64,000 bases of DNA from Allacma fusca (taxonomy: Eukaryota > Arthropoda > Collembola > Symphypleona > Sminthuridae). Positions 1-13,393 of the stretch are shown here, one piece after another. The number at the start of each line of letters is the position of its first letter. Within the stretch, counting starts at the first letter, position 1. Below the pieces are notes generated by a model. That model made no database searches. It was not told where the DNA came from and was given only the letters and a program-made list of their open reading frames with translations. Where the stretch lies: NCBI GenBank assembly GCA_947179485.1, contig OX359248.1, positions 51,532,386 to 51,596,385 of the forward strand. The letters run 5' to 3'. The position numbers and the translations under genes were made by a program.

Positions 1-2595
1 ATTATTTTATTACTGAGGGTCCGGCAGAACATGAATAAACTCTTACGGATATCAATATTTGAAGGAAACATGTTGTTCAAAAATGAGAACTCAAGGATCA
101 GATGGGGCTGTTTCTTACAGCGTACATATGGGAGAGGAATTCTAGGCAATTTTATGAGTGGTAATATTCTTTGGCTTCTTTTTTTTTTGCTTGGCGTGCG
201 TGGAGTAAATAGATAGGAATTTTTGAAGAACTACTATCATATATACCTTCTGTGGAAATACTAAAAGAGGACCATACAATTATTTTTATTACTGTCTAGG
301 ATAGCTGTAAATATAAAGAATTTAAGGGGATTGAATCCTTCAGAAGATCTTGGGAGGCTTCCCTAAGAAAGGAATACTGGGAAATATGATACAATATAAA
401 AATATGTATGTATAGATTGGCAGAAAATAAAGTGTTACAAGCAGAAGATAGGGAAAAGCCCTATAAGTATCTAAATCTAGGTTTTTTTATTTGATAGGCT
501 GTCATTTCTAAGGAGGATTTAATTTAACAACTGAGATTATACCTATTCGCTGAAAATGCTTCAAAACACAATTTGTCTTATTGAATGTTACCAGAGGTCT
601 GATGGGATTTAAAGTGACGTGGACTCAAATCATTGGGAGTGCGTATGATGGGCTATCCCATGCCCAAGATACATATCTACATTGACACACAATCCCAGCA
701 TCTCCACAAAGGTAGTGACATTGACGTCCTCACATTAACTTCCCGAAGATGACGTTGATCCAGGAACCTTTTCAAGAAATCTTTCTGGACCCCGTGGAAT
801 CAATAAATAAGATTGATGTTGCCTATGTACATAGCTCCAACGGGATCAAATTATCGGATGCAAACAATTTCCTGGGATTGAAAAGTGGGGAAACGTCAGG
901 CGAAAGATTAATACCACTTAATACTACAGAGTTCCTTAAACGACCATTCTTTAAGTGAACAAATTTCTTTGATTTTAAAGGCTAATTCCTGACGCCACAA
1001 ATTTCAGGGGGACCAGTAAATATTTACAGGCACAAATTATTCTACAGTAGCTGTCTTCAATAACTGTTATGTTTCCAATGGTTTCCTTTTAAAAATTCCC
1101 AAGTTCCGTAGGGAATTGTAAGCCCGTAAGGATAAAAATTCAAGAATGTACGTATGTATGTGGCAGAGCAAGACAAATATTTTGCGTTTGAGTAAATAAA
1201 ATGTGAAAAAACTAAATAATCCACGGGTAGGCTGGGAATGGACTGAAATTTAAGGCTTTGATAACCATGAAAGTCCTAGTCAAGAGATTAATATAAAAGT
1301 TTGGGTTCAAATGACAAGACTTAGGTTTTAAGGATGAATTTGCAATTTAATGCACCTTCGCCAGGACGGGCTCGATGGGTGGAGAGGACTTTGGGGGAAA
1401 TCCTGAGACTTTTATGAGCAACTAAGAAAAGTCACATCTGCAGTGGGACTCCCAAGTGCGAATTTGAATTGTTCATCGTTAATTTTATTCATGGAGTTGC
1501 ACAATTAGGGAAGTCACTGTAGCCGCTCAGAGCTCGAGGTTAAGGAGGTTTCTCTGGAGAAAAAGTCAGGCTGTTCATTGTGTAGATGCATCACCTCACT
1601 TGTTTTATTTTGTTGGGAAAAAAAAACTCATTCCCACCAACAAGTAAATCCAAGGGATGGGGTAGAGGAAGAAAAAAAAATTTATGACTCTCACAATTTA
1701 ACAAGACAGAGGAAAAGGCGGGGGAAGGGAGTAAGCTTTATCATGCTCTCTCTCTCTCTAGAAATTATTCAAGTCCTGCTAGGCTTTCAATCTATTACTT
1801 TCTACTTCATGCAGCGAGCCCCCAGTAAATACTTTATTATGAGTCATTGCAGCATATGCTAAACAACAAGTCCCAAGACTTCTCAACTTCCTTAAAGAAT
1901 TCCACACTCCAGGAAAATTTACATTCATTTCCCCTCATACATAGTCACAAATACCCTTACAAAATCCTACACCAGAGGCTTAACTTTCATCCCACACTTT
2001 TAGTACCCGAATAAAAAATTAATTTCAACTAAATTTTAAAAAATATACCAAAATTAATCTTTACTTAGGAAGCGCTTAGCAAAAAGGTATTCTTTTAAAA
2101 TTCTAAAACACGTGAGTGTAAGGAAAAATAATAGTTTATATAATGTTCCCTTAAAAAGGATTTGCTCCCCAGTCCTCATTATCAGTCCTGTTCTGATGCA
2201 AGGACTGAACCAAAAATTCCCAACAATTTTGCAAGCTAAGGAGAAAAGGAGAAAGTTGCGGGGAATCTTTTTTTCCCATTTAATATTTCCTCCTCAAAGC
2301 GAGAACCCATGGTCAGGAGGTTTTAGGGAGATAAATCACATAATAAATATCATGCCGCACTATTGTGAGCACTTTGGAAAGTTTTGATAGGAAATCCCCC
2401 TTGTCACGGAACTAGGAAGAATTATTACACGCTCTTACGTATCTCTCCCAGTTTTTTTTAATGGGAGTACATATTGGGAAATCATTTACTGGAGGATAGA
2501 AGTCTTCCCATGAAAAATCACTAAAAAAAAATTCAATAATAACGCAGACAAGCAAGTGAAAGGAGGAATAGCAAAGAATCCAAAAGGTTACTTAC
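1..2595. other. Unassigned non-coding stretch
   Basis: I see no recognisable gene here. Open frames are short (for example 749-958 on the plus strand) and match no family I know. The DNA is AT-rich with short poly-A, poly-T and CT tracts near 1670 and 1750. It may be an intron of the candidate minus-strand gene whose first exon is proposed at 2596-2681. Confidence 0.5.
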
Positions 2596-2681
2596 GCAGT
2601 GTAGGAGTAGGTCCAGTATGTGAAGCCAATCCAAAAATAAAGACAAGAGATTTTCCTGGAATTCCACAGAACTGCGAACAT
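2596..2681 (-). CDS. Possible first coding exon (signal-peptide-like) of an unidentified gene
   Basis: Reading leftward on the minus strand, an ATG at 2681-2679 in a good arthropod context (TTCAAAATG) opens 28 codons. They end at a strong splice donor, GTAAGTAA, directly left of 2596, and leave two bases of a split codon. The N terminus is MFAVLWNSRK followed by an aromatic, hydrophobic stretch (ISCLYFWIGFTYW), which looks like a signal peptide or the start of a membrane segment. No downstream exon can be seen because the gene would continue beyond the left edge or lie unrecognised in 1-2595. The start context and donor are seen; the gene itself is inference. It could be a chance open stretch next to a cryptic donor. 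Confidence 0.3.
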
Positions 2682-5600
2682 TTTGAAGTTTAATTAGAAT
2701 AACACTGAGATGCTCGTGAAACAAAAAACTGGCTCAAGTCAATTCCAAAGAGAGCTCAGAGATTGCAGAGAGAATTGTCGAGTAATTAACTTTTTCTCAG
2801 AGCAGGAGGGTCCGTTGAGAGAAATGTGTAGGCTTGGGCTGAGAGAGTGAACGAGTCTCCCATAAATTTCTTATGGACAACAAGAGATCATGATGAGAGT
2901 TGAACTTCGACTGAGACTGACTTTTATCCGTGGTATTCCCACAGAGGGGGAGGGACGGGCTGGGTCTGAGAACGGGACAGGTAGATTGGATTGGAAACCT
3001 GAGGACTCAAATGAGACGCTCACAAGACTGAGGAGTCACTGTACGCGTTGTAGAGGAGTCAAGAGGGTTGTAATCTCTACTCTTTGGTTTGTAAGCTCGG
3101 GATCTCTGAATATTTTGAATGTCACCGATGCATTTGCCAAACTGCCTCATTACTTGTCGAATCAAGCTGTTTTGTTGAAGAGAGCTCTGTCAAGCTTTTC
3201 AATCCATGCTGGGTGTTCAACCCAAATCCTAAAGCTCTCTCAGCTTTTCACAGCCAAGGCAAGCTGAAGGAGCGGGGAGGAAAAACCTGATAACGGGAAA
3301 CCCAGAGAGCTTTCTATCTTCAGCGCAAAATCTCATACACAGTCTGTGAGCCTACTACATACCTCACTACATGCTGAGGCTCAATGCTTCTGAGTACACA
3401 AGTCCTGAGAGAATCTCTCCCTCTCTGTCTTTCCCATCCTATACACCCGCCTACTGTTCCTTTCCGGTCTTTATTACATTGATAAACGTTGTTTGATGTC
3501 CATTACCCCGAACACATTACAAAGCTCCTACCTCCAATCTTAACTCCCTTATTTGAGGAACAGGGAGCGGAAGACAAGCCCTGGACATTTTGCTACTTTA
3601 CGTAGTGTTCCAGACCCACTTCACAATATCATTGACATAATGACCAGCTCGTATAAAAATATCATAACTGTCTAACCATACAAAAACATGGAATAGAGCC
3701 TAAGAATTATTTATTCAAAGGAAAAATACACTCAGCATTTCCCTCTAATCAATTGAGAATAACGACGTAGTTAAGATCACGGGGTCAACTGCAAGTAAGC
3801 ATTTGCATGTTGTGTACTTTCAATGAGCAGAATTAAGGAAATTATCTTTATCGCAAAACGTTGTCCATCATCCCAAAAACCATAAATTACTCAAGTGGGA
3901 TATCTTCCACAAAAAGCGAAAATGTTATTTAACAGATATTATTCAAGCTTAACTCGCATAATTATATAACAGGCCCAATTCGAAAAATAAATAGAGGTGA
4001 GACAGATGCCAATCCGATATCAATTAATTATCTACTTACGTTCATTCCCGATATTCGTATAGCCATTACCATTGCAATAACAAATCGGGTCGGACGATAA
4101 TAGCTATTTAGGTATCTCCCGACCACGTTTCTCCCGAAAAGAGTTACGAATCTCAAAGATAGCAACACAAATGTAGCCCAGCTTGTTAAACACGCAGTTC
4201 CTTGGAAAAGAGGCTAAAATACTAAAATCAGAGGAAGGATCCAAGAGCATTAAAGCAGGTTTTTACGACGTGCACCAGCACCTCGGGTCCGACAGCCAGT
4301 TCATAAATTAGGATGAGGGTTTTTTTCTTCTTCCCGGAGCATTTAATTATCTCCTGTAAGTTTTATTAATTCTTCTTTGTAATCATTGTAATAGTCAGAT
4401 CTTTTCTCGAATGTGTAACATATGTTGGGGATATGGAGTGAAAACATCCTCTGCATCATTTCAGATGCTCTGTGCCTTCCATCAATCAATATTTCCTTTG
4501 CATTTGCACCCCTCAATACAGACATGAGGGAGATGGCTTTATGGCTGTGGAAGTTTTTGGAGGATTTTTTTTTCCGCTCAGTCTTTTGTACTCTTTTGTT
4601 GTGTATAGATTTGCTCGAGGATGGAAATATTTTTGGCCTATTTTTCATGCGCTGCACACACACACCAACCTGGAAGATCTCAAGAGCCCGGGAACTTATA
4701 CATTTTTTATGTTTTGTCATGTTTTGGAGCTGTGCGTAGCTCCGGGGAGTAAATATGTTTTGTCTAGCCGTATTGTTAGTAGCATGGCAGATGGACCTTT
4801 CCGTTGCAATCAGCCCTGGAGTCTTGCTGAGGTGAAGCATGTTTAGGAATTCTGCGTTGGGAAAATGTAACATGGGGAGGATTCTCAATTTTCAGGTCTT
4901 TAGGATATTCTATGATGGACACTTGTTTTGTTACGGGTATAGTTACAACTATATAGATACAATATATTTTATATAATTATTCTATGTTATTATACAATGC
5001 TAAACATAGTCCTCTTAATTACATTTTTACAGGAAAGAAATTTCCAATCCCTTCCAACATAACCCTCACAAATAAAGAGCTATAATCTGGAGCTCCAGCT
5101 TGCAAATTCAATAGATACTTAATTTTGAATTTCCTGACGACAATCCTGAGAATCACCCTTGGAATTTCAGAACCTAAACAAATTTGAAACCAGTTGGTGC
5201 AAATTATCATCGTAAGTAATGACATGATATGAATCAATTTCTGATGGAAATATGAACTTCATGAAACAATTCTGTCATTATGTGTTTGCGTGTAATAATA
5301 ATACTTTACAAATCAACGTCAAATGTTCGTGATGGGTAATTCCCAAGTTCTAAATACACAGACCCTGGTTTGGCCAATGATGTTAATGATGATGATGAAT
5401 TTACGAACCAAGTTGACAAGTTAACTGCCCTGAGTTATCTGGACCCTGAAGGTCACAGTGTGGGATAAGATCGCAGGAAAATACATTTGGAAAGTTAATC
5501 TTACCAGGAATTCCAACCTTGAAAAATTGTTTACCTCATTTGAACCCTTTGACCCACATGTTTAAAAAAGCATTACGTCAATATCTATATTTTTCTAATC

Positions 5601-8600
5601 CCCCAGAAAGAAATTCCCTACAAAAGAGGCTGCAATTGAAAGATTTAGAATGTCTTTTTTTATAACTCCGAATGAAAGACAAATGCTTTAAGTACTCCCT
5701 GTACACACATGGACTCACAAAATGAATGTAAAATTATGATCCCAAATGAATAGATTACAGATCCCATGAGAATTATTTCCCAGACTGAAGATCAAAAGGA
5801 TAATTTCCCAACAGTAGTCTACAACCAGCTGTTAAGCCATTGTGACTAATGACTGCCGTAGTAGCTGTCAAACTCAAATATATCTTATAATAAAAGTAGT
5901 TTTAGGATTTTGGTCGGAGAAAGAACCCGGATGAAAATTCCAACAGGTACTTATACATATGGACTACTGTGATGACAAGTCAAAGAAAGATAATTATTTC
6001 TTCTGGAAATCCTATATTTGCAAAGTCTTTCATTATTCACAAAAGCTCGGGATTTAATTAATTTCTTCTCTTGTATCAAATGAGCAGCAGCCTTTTGCGG
6101 GGACTCTGGCTCGGGTCGAGATTCCATGGAACTTCAAGGAACTGGGCTAATGAGGTTATGTTTCCTACCTTTGAGTCTCTGATGATACATACGTAACCTG
6201 CCTACGTAGAATTTTACTGGGGAGGATTACACATTACACACGCACACATACAGAGGAGATGAAAATATTAAAAAATTCTGCACTTGGGCTTCCGCGGTCA
6301 TATACCTTAAATGAGCCTGGGTACATATTTAAATGCAGATTCCTTCCGAGGCCGTGCAAGCATACGCTTCCTCCCACCACAGTTGTAAATAGCAAGCAGT
6401 GGATAAACCTCAGGAGTTGGGAGTAAAGTTGAGTCAGGGAATCGTCCTAGGATATGAAATAGGGCAGCTATAAGCAAGAAAGACATGGGAGATTTAGTGG
6501 TTGTGAGGAGAGAGAGAGAGAGAGGAAAGCAGTTAGAGGAAAGTCATTTTGTTTTATTTTCACGGTGTGCTCACTCGTGTCCTTTATGGAGGTTCATGGG
6601 AAGCGTGTGACTCCAGTGAGGCCCTTGTTAGTTTTATATGGGAGGCGTTCTAGTGTTGTTGGCTTCCCTATGAGATGTTTCCGTGTGTCACTTAACGTGA
6701 GACCTATAGAAAAACTAGCGATCCTCTCCTCTTGCCTTTCAAATGAGGATATGTGTTTGCAGAGCGGGAGTGGAAAAGTGAGGGAGACTCAACCTGAGAA
6801 CGGAAGTGTACCGCCTCGACCTGTCATCTCCAGTTTCTTGAGGACAAAATCCCATTGCTTCATATATTGACTCTCAATGGTACGTACATATGTACATACA
6901 TGACTTCTGGGACGGAAACCATTCCTTCCAAAATTTCGCCGCCCATTTGACTCTCCTCTGTAATCTACATTAAGTCACATTAGTAACTTGAGCTTAGTTC
7001 CTGCTACTTTATCATCCCTCAATATGCACGTATCTTACATGTGTAGGGACACAGTATATGAGACTTCTGCCAAGTAATGAACTTCCCTGTATACTTTCCC
7101 CATGCAGTGCACTATTGATGTGAGGGCACTCTCAAGCACAAATTTAAGACTGGTCCTCTCCTACCTTCCTTTTGATAACCATAGCTCGTACAGTGGTCTC
7201 ATTCCGTTTTGAAGAGCGTGATACGAGACTTAAAATCGGGAAAATGTGACCCCGATAATAGTCTACTCTTGTCCCGATAAAAAATAAATGGTGAGCGGAA
7301 ATGCGGCAATTTTTTTTTGTTCTTGTGTAGAAAAATTAGGAAGAAGCTTTTACTAGGAGGACTGTAACAGTCAGAATGGACTTTCTGCTCCGTATGATAC
7401 ACATTTTTAGGGGGAAATCATGCATCAGTATGGACTTTGTCAGGAATGGGAATCGCTGAGAAGGTTTTGCACTGAGCAGAGCGGAGAGACAACATTTTCG
7501 CTCGAGTCAATCTGCTGAGAGTAAATCGGGTCGTAAACGACGCCCAGGGTGTCTTCAAAAGTGCCGGCCACCTAACTCCCTATCATCATCTCCTTCCATA
7601 AATTTCCTACGAAAACAATCCGAGATTCGGAACGCATCACGTGAGACAAGATGTAACTTTGCCTGGAGCAGGCATGGTCTCAGCGTATGTATACAAACAC
7701 TTAGATACACAGACACACAATTGTATGTATCTATGTATATCCATTAAAAGACTTGGACTCAGATCTGGGTCATTTTTTCCCTCTTTGACTCATTTGCATA
7801 GATACTAAAAAAATATTTTCTCAAGCATTGTAGTCTACAAAAAATTACATACGCCAGACGTTTTTCCCTAATGTTTACTGATTTTTATCTCTCATGCTCA
7901 AAATTCTGAACTTCCGTGCTCTAGAATATAAATTAATACATCAATGTACTCCGCAGCTATAATAATAATTATTTTTGTGACCTTACGGTCTGCTGCTACT
8001 GAATGAGTTTTGTACGACAATATTCTCAACTGGAGCAAAAGATTTGAACGTACGTCGTTTAACACTACTTACATGTAGATAGATACAAATGTGGGGTTTT
8101 TACTGTTACATTAAAAGTTTGCTTCACTTAGGGTCCTCTCATAGGCTGAGATTAGTGGGTGTTTGAAAAACCCGTTATTTTATGTATCTGAGTTTTGAAC
8201 CCAGAACTGTTTACGTATTTTACATTCATTTTCCTGAATGTTACGTATTGTTAGGTACACAAGACCTCTAATAATTCCCATGACAATTTGCCGTGTGTCA
8301 GGTCCTGGCCTTCGCACTTGTTATTACATTTTTCAGCCCTAAATCACTTTCCCTTCCGAAAGACTTCCTACAGGCTTATGAGCAACGCAGGCCAGATACA
8401 CATCTGCAGACAGAATTATTAGTCAGGCTAGCGGCAATAGTAAATACATGAAAGCAATGTAAATAAAAATAAGGCTGGATGGAGAAGTAGAAAGCAGAGA
8501 GGAAAAGCGGAGCTGGTTGAGTTCAAATGTAGTAAGGTAATGTACATTTTTTTGTACATCATCCATATGTACAAAATGAGTACATATCTACGTACATACA

Positions 8601-11600
8601 TATGTAATGCATAAGGCTGGGAAAGAATTTTTATTAAATAAACTTTGAGGAGATTTCTTCCACTCATCCATCCAGATAATTGGATTATCTCCCTTCAAGT
8701 ATAGCAAGTATCTAACCATTGGGATGTTACCAGGTTCAAAGCATTACACCATCTTCCAAGTTTTAACTCTGATTGACGGGAGATGAGTGGATTGTCTCAA
8801 ATACATGCCTAAACAAAAGTAATCATGGAAATACATGGGATTTAAACCAGATGATACACAATAATTGCAAGCGGCAAGTGACTCCTGTACCGGGTAAGAT
8901 TTTAATTTCTATCCCAGATAGACGGACTGATTAGCAATGTTCCATTCAAAAACATCCCAAGTCTGACTGCCATTTAAATAAATGCTGTAAGCTATGTATG
9001 TGAGAGATGAATGCTAATGATGAGTGCCTAACGAGAGAGAGAGAGAGAGACACTCCCATGATGAGCAAACATTTGCCCAGATGAACATTCTAGGTTGACA
9101 CAGTAGGATTACTACACCAAGTCAGAGGCAGAAAACAATTAATTCTGAACTTTCAAATGTATATTGAGTACAGTCCCCTCTTACTGTTAGAGCTCTCTTA
9201 AAAATACTAAAACCCTCGGTATTTTATTGACCAGCGTTTATCCCTGACAAGAATCTAATTTTGGTAATTGCAAACCTGGCAAAATATTTCCCCTATAATA
9301 GAGAAATTCCTTTTATAGTGGGATCTCTTACAGTCAGAGATTATTGTAGGCTGGTGCCGGTGTCCTTGTAATAATTATAGCGACTCCTAGCTCCTAATAC
9401 ATAGTCCCTTGGAAGAACGTATACTTGTGTGCTCATTGTGAGACAACCTCAAGATCATAAACAGTTTGAGGCTTATCTTCAGTATGTACCCCATTGTTTG
9501 CCTTTCATTAGATTTCCAGTGAAATGACTACCTAAAGGAAAGGCTTCCAAATAAGGACAAAGTCTTCATGGGGAAAGTTTATAAGTAAAAACTTTTGGAA
9601 CAATAATTTAGACTAGTGTTACGGCATTGTCCCTGAACAATGCTCCTGTATATAGGGAGATAAGTTTGACACTCCAACGGCAGCAAAATTTAAATACGAA
9701 GATGGGAAAGCGTGTAAGTATGTACATCTGGAATAATTATATGCTGGGTGTACATACAGTGCCCTCCCTTTATATGACCATCTGAGGAATGCCCAAGTTC
9801 GGCACGTCTAATCTGGTTAAGAAAATCCAACCTTGTACTAGATCGTCCCGGGTCCACTCATTTGGGACACTACAAAAGAACATTAGATTAAAAGGGCATC
9901 CCTCCCGGAGGGGAGTCACTGTATGCGAGAGGTTTTTCAAATGCATAAGCTACTTAAGTCCGGACCCGTGTAACTCCAACACTATAAATAGACTATGAGT
10001 GATTAACATCGGAGAAAACAAAATGTTTCATGTAAAATACGGGTTATAGAATAAACCAAGTGTAATTTATTCAATACAGAATCTGTTTCCCACATAAATC
10101 AATTGTTCCAGAGTTATTTTCCATGTAATTATAGCACCACGGATATATGTACATAATTATATATAATGACAACATCAACTTTTCATAACATTTAAACCCC
10201 CCTGAAATGACTTTCACACTTTGTAATCCGTAGTGTCCTTAAATTATTATTATAATTTATATATGTATATACATGTGATTACATTATTATACATAATCTA
10301 TACACAAATATGTTTACAACCTACGTATCATCCCCACACGCGTATTATATCCTCACTATAAGGTTCTCATCTGAAACTACATCTTATTTGAAACATAAAC
10401 TGCACAATAGTATCAAGAACTAATGATGTGTGTGAGCGGGGTTGTTTTGAAACCAGAGGATTTATTTTCAGTATGAGTTTCTTATATAAGCTAGATATAG
10501 AATATTTCATTTGTTGCTAGTGTAATAATTACCTTGTAATTAGTTCCCCCCCACGCCCCAAAAATGTTTTAAATTGTTGCGTATATATTGTCTGGTGGAC
10601 CAAAAAGGGAATATTACTTTCCAGTGGTAATTTTACTTTCATTAAGAACTTGAAGCAGTAATTCAACGACGGGAGGAGGAATAATGTAGGAATTCTTGCG
10701 GTATTTGATTCCCTTACCAAAAAGGACTTTAATATTACCCAGTTCAGCTGAAACGGAATGTGTGATTATGACTGTAGAGAAAATTAGCATTGGAGTAATT
10801 ACGCTTAATTTTGAAACTGTACTAACAATATTAATTTGTACACTATGTATATGCCTTCCTTAAATATTCTTTTGACTGGGACAGATATGTATATAATTAG
10901 CTGTACCCTTAAAACAGTACGTAAATGAGTGCAATATACATAACTATACTTACAATAAATAGTAAAACTCTTGGCACCCAGTCAAAATTACAAGGGCTAA
11001 CGCATTCCTTGACAGTAGGAAATATGGGGATATCCTCCTCAACACATATTATACAGACTAGCTTATTCCGTAATTTTTATCATTTACTCAAATGTGACCA
11101 TTCTATCCGCATTACATAGTATCCACTAAATCTAGTGGAATGCTGGACATTGAAAACAATCCGTTTATTTTCATAATATATAATAATTATTGTGAGCCTG
11201 GAATGTGGTATTTGTTTATAGTAAATTTGTGAAATCAATGAAAGGATTTGAATTTAAACTGGAATGAATATGTTACGCCCCTGAAAACTCATCAGAATTT
11301 GAGTCATCCTACAATATTTGAGTAATCTTGAGTAAAAATATTTACGACACCAAATTTACAACCTTAATATCACCCCTAACCACTGTTAAAATTTTGTTAC
11401 ATATTATGTTTGGAAATAATAATTATTATTATTACAGGGCCAATGTTCTGCAATGTATTCATTCAGTACATATTTTAAATTATGTAATGTTATAATGTGA
11501 TAAGTATAATTACTCGAAAACTTGAAAACTAATTTTATGGAAGCGTAACTCTCACATTTATGACTACAGCCCTTGTATTTGGGGACTATGTATAATTATG

Positions 11601-12599
11601 TGTTATCTAGTGTATTATATAGTAACGTTCTCTCTCTATATACAAATCATTACAGTTAATCACATTCGGAAATTGTATTGTGCACCATTTGAGAATCACT
11701 CTCCCCTTAGTTAATTATGTGATTGTATTATATGTTTATAATTACACACATGTGTATCCTAGTCAAATGCATGTTCATCCCTCCGCCATTGTAATTCTTG
11801 TGTTAGCATAATTATACATACGTATTATTATGTATTTATATGCAAAAAATAGGATTGACGCGACTCTATATCTGTTTACGGGCAGAGCAGCGGTGAAAAT
11901 GTCGCATTCACATTGGTACTGTTCCGGGAAGCATCTTTGCACTTACGGTCGCAGACGCGTATTTTTTTTTAGTATATTACAGTAATTGTATGTGTAGAGT
12001 TCTAAATTATAAAATGCAAACACCTACAATGTCTGATGCTGAGAGTACAGTTTAATAAAAATTTTAGATTTTTAACAATATCCCCTTGAATTGTGTCTGG
12101 TTTAAACATTAGAGGTATAACCACTGTAGTAGCCATTCAAATTTACTGTATCCTTACGTACATGGTTGTTTGACTTTGTCGAATATTTTTGGTACATTTC
12201 TGCTAACCCTCACATATGAGCACTCATCCGTTCCTTACATCCCGTTGAATACTAAAGGTACAATTATGCCTTCAAGTATATACATATATACGGGAAATTC
12301 ATGCTTTCACTCCAATAATTATTACGGAATAATTACTTCCGCCCTTACTAGAAGTAAAATAATATTCATAATTACACGTCCATCTCGAACTTGTAGGAAT
12401 AACATAGGAAGGAGTTTATAGTTAATAGCTGTAGTTAATGGCCTAAAGTCCTTTGGCGATAGAATATCTTTATAATAAATAATTATTAGATTTTACAGAA
12501 ATTCAAATATATCTCTCACACAACAGGAATAATTTGAGGTACACCGAAAGACCGACATAGTTAGCGTTCACCAGGGTAGGGTATGTCCAGTAAAATAGC
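2682..12599. other. Unassigned intergenic or intronic DNA, AT-rich at 10.0-12.6 kb
   Basis: About 10 kb without a gene I can support. It contains short GA runs (6506-6524, 9033-9050) and dispersed TACATA/GTACATAC motifs (about 6885-6902, 8570-8607). From about 10000 to 12600 the AT content rises, with recurrent TAATTAT and TATATGTA words. A patch at 4343-4888 is open in several frames on both strands but none of the translations resembles a known family. Confidence 0.5.
9033..9050. repeat. GA microsatellite
   Basis: A simple dinucleotide run of 18 bases in unassigned DNA left of the channel gene. Confidence 0.85.
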
Positions 12600-13144
12600 A
12601 CAATAGGAATGTCAAATTGATTGTGTAAAATTAAATGGTGAGGAAAACAATAGTTTATTAACGTCTTCCTTATTTATTAATTAATCCAAGTTTTTTTTTT
12701 AAATTTGAAACAAAAATAAAGGAAATTACGAGGAGTACCAATGTCGGAAACAAGGTGCAGCAGCTACTCCCTTACAAATGGTAAAAAAATAGTATGGTGT
12801 TTTATATATGTGTGATGAAGTTACTCTGTGAAAATAATGCCCGACTTGTTTTACTCTTTAAAAAACAAACAAAGTGCAGTCGATCTAACAAATAATAACT
12901 ATATTTTTTTCTAGACGTAGGCTTCTGTAAGCATGAGGGAGTTGCCGAGTACAAAGATACAAGATACCACTCATTAGTCGCTATAGCTCTTATACTTATG
13001 AGAAATAAAGGTAACATGACTCTGGGACTTAAGTGTTACAAAGAGTAATTTCCCTTTAGACTATCTGTATGTTTGAAGCCAGGTTGAAAGATGTGGAGAG
13101 TAATGGCTGAAATTAAAGTTAAATGTGGAAAAAAAATTGTAACT
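12600..13144 (-). other. Probable 3' UTR of the channel gene
   Basis: This directly follows the stop codon of the Cys-loop channel gene on the minus strand. It has no open frame continuing the gene. Two AATAAA signals in minus orientation lie at 12673-12678 and 12654-12659, about 470-490 bases beyond the stop, a normal 3' UTR length. The end of the transcript is inferred, not seen. Confidence 0.4.
12654..12678 (-). terminator. Two candidate poly(A) signals for the channel gene
   Basis: TTTATT at 12673-12678 and 12654-12659 reads as AATAAA on the minus strand, downstream of the channel stop codon at 13145-13147. They are the first clear hexamers after the stop that I noticed. In AT-rich DNA such hexamers are frequent, so the assignment is tentative. 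Confidence 0.35.
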
Positions 13145-13393
13145 TTACAAACAGTAGTAGGGCCAGTAGATGCAATTGAAGAAAGCAAATGCAATGGGGA
13201 AGCAGTATCTGCACGTCTCATCAATTGCCCTTGCCAGAGCCTGAGGATTTGAAATTGAGAGGGACTCGATCACATTCAAGCCCTCAACTGGAATCATGGG
13301 ATGATCTGGTCCTTTCAAGTGATGATGACTTCCACTTCGAATGAAACGGGATTCCAAATGGTTCAGAATTGTCCCATCGTCCGTACCTTTCAC
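13145..13393 (-). CDS. Channel exon L: end of cytoplasmic loop, M4 and stop
   Basis: Acceptor CTTTTGCAG. Eighty-two codons then TAA at 13145-13147. It begins [17 protein letters not shown], has a His-rich turn ([13 protein letters not shown]), and then [19 protein letters not shown] leading into the M4 helix that ends the protein at ...WPYYCL. The 'ID...R..FP..F..FN..YW' pattern is the M4 signature of anion channels. The protein ends immediately after M4, as is usual in the family. Confidence 0.96.
   Translation of the reverse strand: MKGTDDGTILNHLESRFIRSGSHHHLKGPDHPMIPVEGLNVIESLSISNPQALARAIDETCRYCFPIAFAFFNCIYWPYYCL

Noticed and set aside
4343-4888. A 181-codon minus frame and overlapping plus frames
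   Set aside because: Several frames are open at once, none has a recognisable domain, and composition is like the surrounding DNA. I could not support a gene.
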